The notes under the pieces were generated by a model that saw nothing but the letters and a program-made list of their open reading frames with translations, was not told where the DNA came from and searched no databases. A stretch of DNA of 16,172 nt from Bacteroidales bacterium UBA714 (GTDB lineage Bacteria > Bacteroidota > Bacteroidia > Bacteroidales > UBA932), in assembly GCA_002298075.1 (NCBI GenBank), contig DBLW01000092.1:1-16172 (forward strand), written 5' to 3'. The position numbers were made by a program, and so were the translations under genes. Of the stretch, positions 8,225-13,662 are shown one piece after another (within the stretch, counting starts at the first letter, position 1; the number at the start of each line of letters is the position of its first letter).

Positions 8225-10030
8225 ATGAAAACATATAGAACAATACTTTTATCTCTGGCAATGGCTTTTGCCGTATCGGCCTGCGTGACTCCCGAGGCAG
8301 ATGTTCCTTTCGGTACAGGGGAATCGGACCTCACGTTCGAGGCTGTGGGCGGAAGGAAGACCATATCCGTCTCCTCTGACGGGGAGTGGGTGGCATCCTC
8401 TGGTGAGCCTTGGATAACGATTTCTCCTGCAAACGGCAGGGGAAGCGGCCATTGTGACGTAATAATAGACTCCTCTCTTGTGCTTGACAACAGGACAGGT
8501 GTCGTGAACATAAGGAAAATCGCTGATGACGAGGTTGTCAGCATCAATGTTACCCAGGCCGGTTTCGACTATTCGATTACGGTTGACAAGCCTGAAATTT
8601 CAATACCTGAGTTCGACGTGCTGGATAAGCGTTATTTCGACGTGAAGGTTAAATCGAACATCCCGTTTGACGTCAAGCTTCCTGACAATGCGTCATGGCT
8701 TACTCTCGACCGCTCGAACAAGGAACTTGAACTTGACCGCGGCGTGCGTCCGCGCGAGGTCAGGGTGCGTTTCAGATGGAATGTAAGCTCTGTGCCCCAG
8801 GAGCGTATTGCAGAGGTGCAGTTCATACCTAAGGACCAGTCAGCGTCTCTGGTAAGGCAGGACTTCATTACAGTCGTGCAGGGTCCCGCCGAGGAGATTA
8901 CGCAGGACCGCAGGGGAGACTCTCTTGCGGTGCTCGGGGCATGTCGCTCCGTTGCCGTATGGACTGAATTCGATTCCTCGCTTCCTATGGACAGATGGGA
9001 GGGCATCTCATTGTGGCGTGAGGAGAATATGGATGACATAAGGGCGCTTGTCGCTTCCGACAGGGAGCATCTGCTTGCAGAGCGTGCTGAACTTGACGAT
9101 ACGGATCCGCTCAAGAGCCTCGGCGACGAGGATTATCTTGAGGCCAAGGCACAGTCATATGTCGGACGTGTCCGCAAGGCTTCATTCCTGATGTTCACCA
9201 CACGTGAGCCTCTTCCTCAGGAGGTGCAGTACCTCAGGGCTGCCGAGTCGCTCATTTTCATGAGCAACGCCAACACCTTCCTTATAAAGAGCCTCAGCAC
9301 AGGCGAGTATCTCAACAACCTTACCCAGCTCAGGAGACTTACAGTGAGCGCTTACGGACTCAGCGAACTTCATTCAGGCATAACGGCTCTGAAGAATCTG
9401 GAATATGTGAACTTCTCAAGCAACAATTTCCAGGCATGGCCGGGCGTGCTCACTCCGCAGAATTTCCCTAAGCTTCACAGCATTGTGCTCAATGCAAACC
9501 AGCGCAGGGTAATATATGACCTCTCAAATACGTCTGACAAGGATCTCGGAGGATTCATTGACAATACCAACCCTGGAATGGATAATGCAAATGTCTTCTG
9601 GAAGAGGATTCTTACATGGGAGAAGCTCGATACTCTGATGATGTCTGTGAATTATCTGCAGGGTACGGTTCCAAGTGACGCGGCAGTAAGGAACATGGGC
9701 ATCAGGGACTATACCTCAGCCGACAGGGGAGACTCCCTTACAGTTGATTTCATCAACCTTCAGCTGCCTCGCGTATTGCCTAACATAAAGCGTTTCGCTT
9801 TCAACTACAACAGGCTCAACGGCGAGTTGCCAATGTGGATACTTTATCATCCGAATTTCAATTACTGGCTGCCTGACTCGTTCATCTTCAATCAGGAGGG
9901 AACTGACAAGAACGGCGTCAAGGCTGAATTCAGCAATGTACCTATCAGCCTGGGCAATTACAGCAATGTTCCAGGCAACCATGGAAGCTATTATGATATC
10001 CATCCTTACAAACTGGATGACAACAAATAA
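8225..10030 (+). CDS. Lipoprotein with two BACON-like domains and C-terminal leucine-rich repeats
   Basis: The product is a 601-aa predicted lipoprotein with lipobox FAVSAC (Cys20). Residues about 33-113 match the BACON pattern well: LTFEAVGGRKTISVSSDGEW, then PWITISPANGRGSG, ending VVSINVTQAG. Residues about 116-220 form a second, more divergent BACON-like domain (FDVKVKSNIPFDVKL, then ASWLTL, ending FITVVQGP). Next comes a segment (about 230-330) where an LRR cap would be expected. It begins DSLAVL and has Trp residues at 246, 258 and 264, but departs from the usual cap. LRRs occupy about 355-535 (YLNNLTQLRRLTVSAYGLSE, LKNLEYVNFSSNNFQAWP, IKRFAFNYNRLNGELP). BACON domains commonly bind glycans or mucin, or act as spacers, and LRRs bind proteins; the combination suggests a surface adhesin or substrate-holding protein. 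The stop codon TAA directly abuts the ATG of the protease gene, implying translational coupling. Confidence 0.85.
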   Translation: MKTYRTILLSLAMAFAVSACVTPEADVPFGTGESDLTFEAVGGRKTISVSSDGEWVASSGEPWITISPANGRGSGHCDVIIDSSLVLDNRTGVVNIRKIADDEVVSINVTQAGFDYSITVDKPEISIPEFDVLDKRYFDVKVKSNIPFDVKLPDNASWLTLDRSNKELELDRGVRPREVRVRFRWNVSSVPQERIAEVQFIPKDQSASLVRQDFITVVQGPAEEITQDRRGDSLAVLGACRSVAVWTEFDSSLPMDRWEGISLWREENMDDIRALVASDREHLLAERAELDDTDPLKSLGDEDYLEAKAQSYVGRVRKASFLMFTTREPLPQEVQYLRAAESLIFMSNANTFLIKSLSTGEYLNNLTQLRRLTVSAYGLSELHSGITALKNLEYVNFSSNNFQAWPGVLTPQNFPKLHSIVLNANQRRVIYDLSNTSDKDLGGFIDNTNPGMDNANVFWKRILTWEKLDTLMMSVNYLQGTVPSDAAVRNMGIRDYTSADRGDSLTVDFINLQLPRVLPNIKRFAFNYNRLNGELPMWILYHPNFNYWLPDSFIFNQEGTDKNGVKAEFSNVPISLGNYSNVPGNHGSYYDIHPYKLDDNK

Positions 10031-12097
10031 ATGAGAGGAATGAAAAAATATCTTTATATATTTTGTGCGGCCCTGGCATTGTCCGCCGTATCTTGCTCAA
10101 TTGAAGACGTACCGACTCCTGACGGAAACGGGACATCTTCCCCGTCAATCCCGCAGGATGCGGTGGCCGGTGAACTGCTTGTCAAGTTCAGTCCGCAGGT
10201 GAGCGGAATCCTGGATAATCTTCTTCCCGCGACCAAAAGCGGCGGTCCTGCAACACGCTCGGGAGTCGTTTCAGTCGATGAAGTCCTTGACCTTGTCGGG
10301 ACTTATCAGATAGAGAGGGTTTTCCCTAAGGACAGCCGTTCTGAGGAGGCTACCCGCAAGGCCGGGCTGCATCTGTGGTATGTGGTGCGTTTCAGTGACG
10401 AGTTCACGCTTGACGAGGTCGCAAAAAGGCTCTCGGCTCTGGGAGAGGTGCAGCAGGTCGAGCTTAACAGGACAATGAAACGCCACAACAGCCGTAAGGC
10501 AATACCGTTCTCTGCAGGAGCGGTGATGACAAAGGCTGGCGTGTTTGATGACCCGTATCTCGCATACCAGTGGGATTTGGTCAATAACGGCACCATGTTC
10601 TCGGTCAATGACGCCGGAGAGCGTGTTGGCAAATCAATCGCAGGTGCTGACGTCCAGGTCCAGGAGGCCTGGAAGAAATGTACGGGCGATCCTTCCATAA
10701 TTGTGGCTGTGCTTGACGAGGGAGTGGATTTCACTCATCCGGACCTGCTTCCAAGCATGTGGACGAATCCCGGTGAGCCCGTTTACGGAGGAACGGAGGA
10801 TATGGACGGCAACGGATATGCCGGAGACAGGCACGGATACAATTTCGTGAGGAACACCGGCCTTATCACTACCAATGACATAAATGACACCGGACACGGC
10901 TCGCACGTGGCAGGAGTGATAGCTGCCCAGAACAACAACGGGGTCGGCATAGGCTCAATCGCTGGAGGAACACCTGAGGCGCCGGGCGTGAAAATCATGA
11001 GCTGCCAGATTTTCTCGGGCAATATCGAGACAAGCGCGCTTGCCCAGGTACGTGCAATCAAGTATGCCGCTGACAACGGTGCCGTCATCCTCCAGTGCAG
11101 CTGGGGCTACATCTCAGGTGCGGCGAACGGTTACGTCTACGGAGGACAGGGATATGACTCAGACGAGATGTGGATGGAAAACAGTCCTATCGAGAAAGTT
11201 ACTTTCGATTATTTCATACATAACGCAGGTTCTCCGAACGGTGTGCTTGACGGTGGAATCGCCATATTCGCTGCTGGAAACGAGAATGCTCCGATGGCAT
11301 GCTATCCGGGAAAATACAAGGACTATGTCTCCGTAGCTTCGACTGCCGCTGACTGGACTCCTTCGACCTTTACCAATTATGGTCCGGGAACAACCATATG
11401 CGCGCCGGGCGGTGACCAGAATTATTATTGGGATTTCACAGATTCTGCCGCCGGGTATAAGCGCGGTGAGCGCGGGTGCATCCTCTCTACAGTTCCTGTG
11501 CACGTCGCTGAGAGCGGCTACGGATATATGGAGGGTACTTCAATGGCATGTCCGCATGTCTCGGGAGTCGTGGCTCTCGGACTTTCATATGCCGCTCAGC
11601 TGCGCAAACATTTCACTGCTGACGAGTTCAAGGAACTGCTTTATGCGAGTGTTACTCCTGCCGCCGACTTCGAGAAGACATGGCCGTCGGTCAAGGTTTA
11701 CAGTGATTTCGCGACTGAGATAGAGAGTGTACCCTCTTCCATGAGCCTTGCCTTGAATTACAAGGGCCAGATGGGCGCGGGACAGGTCAATGCGACCAAG
11801 CTCCTTGCAGCAATCGAAGGTGCAGGCACGCCGATGAAATTCCCTAATCTTTATGTGGCAGCAGGCGCTGAGGTCGTTGCCGTTCCTGCGATATATTTTG
11901 CGGAAGGTACAAAAGATTTCACCGTTTCCGTTGAGGACACCGGCATTGCAGAGGCTTCATATGACAAGTCAACAGGCAAGCTGACCGTAAAGGGAGTGAA
12001 AGCCGGCATGACCAGGGCATCCGTCACAGGCGGAGGAAAGGTTCATGAGTTTGTGATAACGGTCAGGACTTCGGCCGGAGACCACGGCTGGCTGTAG
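10031..12097 (+). CDS. S8 (subtilisin-family) serine protease, lipid-anchored
   Basis: The product is a 688-aa subtilase. ATG 10031 follows the previous stop without a gap; an in-frame ATG at 10040 would give MKKYLYIF and a 685-aa protein and is equally plausible. The signal peptide ends in lipobox SAVSC (Cys22), followed by SIEDVP, so a membrane-anchored, probably surface-exposed enzyme is expected. An inhibitor-like prodomain (about 44-147) begins AVAGELLVKFSP, as in fervidolysin-type propeptides. The catalytic domain starts near FDDPYLAYQWDL (172) and holds Asp229 (IVAVLDEGVDFTHPDL), His289 (DTGHGSHVAGVIAAQ), oxyanion Asn417 (FAAGNENA) and nucleophile Ser504 (EGTSMACPHVSGVVAL), so all key residues are intact. 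The last part (about 605-680) resembles a bacterial Ig-like (Big_2) domain. No type IX secretion C-terminal signal is seen. It is the only recognisable hydrolase in this operon and presumably cuts protein for import by the upstream SusC/SusD pair. Confidence 0.93.
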   Translation: MRGMKKYLYIFCAALALSAVSCSIEDVPTPDGNGTSSPSIPQDAVAGELLVKFSPQVSGILDNLLPATKSGGPATRSGVVSVDEVLDLVGTYQIERVFPKDSRSEEATRKAGLHLWYVVRFSDEFTLDEVAKRLSALGEVQQVELNRTMKRHNSRKAIPFSAGAVMTKAGVFDDPYLAYQWDLVNNGTMFSVNDAGERVGKSIAGADVQVQEAWKKCTGDPSIIVAVLDEGVDFTHPDLLPSMWTNPGEPVYGGTEDMDGNGYAGDRHGYNFVRNTGLITTNDINDTGHGSHVAGVIAAQNNNGVGIGSIAGGTPEAPGVKIMSCQIFSGNIETSALAQVRAIKYAADNGAVILQCSWGYISGAANGYVYGGQGYDSDEMWMENSPIEKVTFDYFIHNAGSPNGVLDGGIAIFAAGNENAPMACYPGKYKDYVSVASTAADWTPSTFTNYGPGTTICAPGGDQNYYWDFTDSAAGYKRGERGCILSTVPVHVAESGYGYMEGTSMACPHVSGVVALGLSYAAQLRKHFTADEFKELLYASVTPAADFEKTWPSVKVYSDFATEIESVPSSMSLALNYKGQMGAGQVNATKLLAAIEGAGTPMKFPNLYVAAGAEVVAVPAIYFAEGTKDFTVSVEDTGIAEASYDKSTGKLTVKGVKAGMTRASVTGGGKVHEFVITVRTSAGDHGWL

Positions 12098-12098
12098 T

Positions 12099-12926
12099 AT
12101 GATGCGCGGACGTTTGGCCCTTTGCCTCCTGGCGTTTTGCCTTGTCCCGCTTCAGCAGGCTGTGGCGCAGATACGCACCGTGCCGAAGGAATTGCTTGAC
12201 AGCATTGCCAACCCGGCGGTAGCGGAGAACAGTTCTTTGATGGAATTTGACACCAGGCGCATTGTCGCGGCCGGAATCGCTGAAGACGAGCTTCCCGTAT
12301 ATTCATATGGTTTTGTGAACAGGGGAGACAAGCCGATTGTGGTAAACCGCATCACCACTTCATGCGGATGTGCGGTAGCGGAATGCGCTTCAAGGGTGAC
12401 TGGGCCTGGGGAGAGGGGCACCATATCTGTGACCTATCATCCAAAGGGACATCCGGGGAGGTTTGAGCGGAGGATATTCGTCTATACCAATTTGTCCTCA
12501 GAGCGTCCCACAGCCGTGCTTTCGCTTGATGTCACAGTGCGGGCGGGGGAGGACCGGAGCAGGTGGTTCCCCCATCAGATGGGCCGCATCAGGATGAAGG
12601 TCAAGGAATTTGCTTTCCGGCAGGATGTCAAGGATGTGGTTTGCCTTGCTTTCCTGAATGCAGGTGATGTTCCTGTCACTCCTGTGCCGGATACCGCCAT
12701 GCTGCCTTCTTATCTGAAGGCCTGGTGCGAGACTCCCGGTGTAGAGCCTGGAAAGGAAGGGGAGATATGCATAGCCTTTGATCCTGACAAGTTCCGTGAG
12801 CAGGCTGCCGCAAATTCCGGATGGCTTTCGGGGGCATCTTCCCGTGACGTGTCAAGGACGGCCGTTGTGTTAGGCGGGGTCGGAGCACCTCCGAGGGAGT
12901 CTGCGATTATTATTACGATTCAATGA
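12099..12926 (+). CDS. DUF1573 domain protein, secreted or periplasmic
   Basis: The product is 275 aa with a cleavable type I signal peptide (LLAFCLVPLQQAVAQ, predicted cut after AVA or AVAQ). It has no lipobox, unlike the surrounding genes. Residues about 47-147 are a DUF1573 domain: YSYGFVNRGDKPIVVNRI, then the family signature TSCGC (87-91), then GPGERGTISVTYHPKGHPG and FVYTN. This is an Ig-like fold widespread in Bacteroidota and its function is not established. Residues about 160-255 look like a second, degenerate copy (VVCLAFLNAGDVPVTPV, EGEICIAFDPDKF) lacking the CGC motif. Its ATG lies one base after the protease stop (TAG T ATG), a spacing that favours translational coupling, so it may be a protease accessory or structural partner. 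A second ATG at 12102 is an equally good start. Confidence 0.85.
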   Translation: MMRGRLALCLLAFCLVPLQQAVAQIRTVPKELLDSIANPAVAENSSLMEFDTRRIVAAGIAEDELPVYSYGFVNRGDKPIVVNRITTSCGCAVAECASRVTGPGERGTISVTYHPKGHPGRFERRIFVYTNLSSERPTAVLSLDVTVRAGEDRSRWFPHQMGRIRMKVKEFAFRQDVKDVVCLAFLNAGDVPVTPVPDTAMLPSYLKAWCETPGVEPGKEGEICIAFDPDKFREQAAANSGWLSGASSRDVSRTAVVLGGVGAPPRESAIIITIQ

Positions 12927-12933
12927 TTGGAAT

Positions 12934-12949
12934 GCCGCCGGTTTGGCGG
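12934..12949 (+). promoter_or_regulatory. Intercistronic GC hairpin before the lipocalin-like gene
   Basis: CCGCC at 12935-12939 can pair with GGCGG at 12945-12949 across a 5-base loop, giving an all-GC stem in otherwise AT-rich spacer. It is followed by AAAAGTTTTG rather than a clean run of T, so it is not a convincing terminator. It might act as an attenuator or an mRNA processing or stabilising stem between the DUF1573 and lipocalin-like genes. A chance origin is also possible. Confidence 0.3.
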
Positions 12950-12961
12950 AAAAGTTTTGTA

Positions 12962-12973
12962 AAAACATGTTTT
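12962..12973. repeat. Perfect 12-base palindrome spanning an upstream in-frame ATG
   Basis: AAAACATGTTTT reads the same on both strands and sits 5 bases before the chosen start of the lipocalin-like gene. It contains the alternative in-frame ATG at 12967. It could be a small operator or an RNA fold that hides that start codon, but AT-rich palindromes of this size also arise by chance. Confidence 0.3.
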
Positions 12974-12978
12974 ATTAT

Positions 12979-13452
12979 ATGAAGAACATATTTAAAAGCG
13001 CGCTGCTTCTTGTGGTGCTCTGTGCTTTTGCTTCTTGCGGGGAGCAGGTTGAGCCGGTTGATGAATATCTGGAGGTCACTGCAAACAATCTGTCAGGCGA
13101 CTGGACGCTTCAGACATGGAATGACGGCGCCGTGCCGGAAGATGGCGTGGCCGTCTATATCCGTTTTATCCGCAAGGATTCAAGGTATGAGATGTATTCT
13201 AATGTCGGCTCCATGGAGTTTGTCAGGCAGACGGGTGGTTTTGTCATAATGAATGACGAGGCTCTCGGATATGTGATTGCCGGCAATTATGACTTTACTC
13301 TCGGACAGGAGTGGAATCACAGGTATATTGTCAGGCTGACTTCCGACCGCATGGTCTGGACTGCTGTTGACGACCCTACTGATGTGTGCGTGTATGTGCG
13401 CACCTCTATCCCTCAGGACATTACTTCCGCTTTCCCTCCTGTTGAGGAATAG
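12979..13452 (+). CDS. Small lipocalin-like lipoprotein
   Basis: The product is 157 aa. ATG 12979 is chosen because it places a standard lipoprotein signal directly at the start (MKNIFKSALLLVVLCAFASC, lipidated Cys20). In-frame upstream starts (ATG 12967, TTG 12943) only add an atypical N-terminal extension. The mature part is beta-rich and begins NLSGDWTLQTWNDG, the G-x-W entry of lipocalin-like beta-barrels. It continues with VYIRFIRKDSRYEMY and LGYVIAGNYDF, and ends CVYVRTSIPQDI, a tail that I recall from Bacteroides proteins annotated as lipocalin family. The ligand is unknown. It is the last gene before a strong terminator and 52 bases downstream of the DUF1573 gene. A role as ligand binder or as protein partner or inhibitor of the protease is possible, but nothing in the sequence proves it. 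Confidence 0.75.
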   Translation: MKNIFKSALLLVVLCAFASCGEQVEPVDEYLEVTANNLSGDWTLQTWNDGAVPEDGVAVYIRFIRKDSRYEMYSNVGSMEFVRQTGGFVIMNDEALGYVIAGNYDFTLGQEWNHRYIVRLTSDRMVWTAVDDPTDVCVYVRTSIPQDITSAFPPVEE

Positions 13453-13485
13453 CCGGAACGGGAATAATGATTCTTGTGTAACAGG

Positions 13486-13524
13486 CGGGACTGTCTCTCT
13501 GGTGGGACGGTCCCGTTTTTCTTA
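13486..13524 (+). terminator. Rho-independent terminator ending the SusCD-protease operon
   Basis: CGGGACTGTC (13486-13495) pairs with GACGGTCCCG (13506-13515), ten pairs with one G-U wobble. Two further pairs (13496-13505 wobble, 13497-13504) close a 6-base loop. The stem is followed at once by TTTTTCTT. It lies about 34 bases after the stop codon of the lipocalin-like gene and marks the end of the transcription unit. Confidence 0.88.
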
Positions 13525-13583
13525 TTATAATAATGAATTATACCTGACCCGCAATCGGAATCTGCAATTTTTTGTGCTGAAAA

Positions 13584-13615
13584 TTTGTGTTTTATATGAA
13601 ATTTGCCTTAATTTG
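13584..13615 (+). promoter_or_regulatory. Putative Bacteroidota sigma-ABfr promoter of the beta-barrel receptor gene
   Basis: A TTTG at 13584-13587 matches the -33 element. TTAATTTG at 13608-13615 matches the -7 consensus TAnnTTTG with one mismatch, and the 20-base spacing is within the normal range. Transcription would start near 13620-13623, giving a leader of about 40 bases before the ATG at 13663. The terminator just upstream makes a promoter here necessary. The remaining 210-base gap holds AT-rich sequence with nothing else I recognise. Confidence 0.5.
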
Positions 13616-13662
13616 CGGTGTATTATTAAACTAACACACTATTAACGAATTTTACAGACAGC

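Noticed and set aside
7152..8261. Overlapping minus-strand open frames (172 and 194 codons) inside the LRR gene
   Set aside because: They are antisense to strong LRR coding sequence, show no recognisable domains, and overlap each other's neighbours in conflicting frames.
10031..12097. Possible type IX secretion C-terminal domain on the S8 protease
   Set aside because: The C-terminus looks like a Big_2-type Ig-like domain with a short tail, without the conserved T9SS sorting motifs, and the protein has a lipobox instead.
12943..12978. TTG or ATG starts giving a longer N-terminus for the lipocalin-like lipoprotein
   Set aside because: The extension (MAEKFCKNMFYY) is not part of a signal peptide and covers the hairpin and palindrome region; the ATG at 12979 gives a textbook lipoprotein signal.
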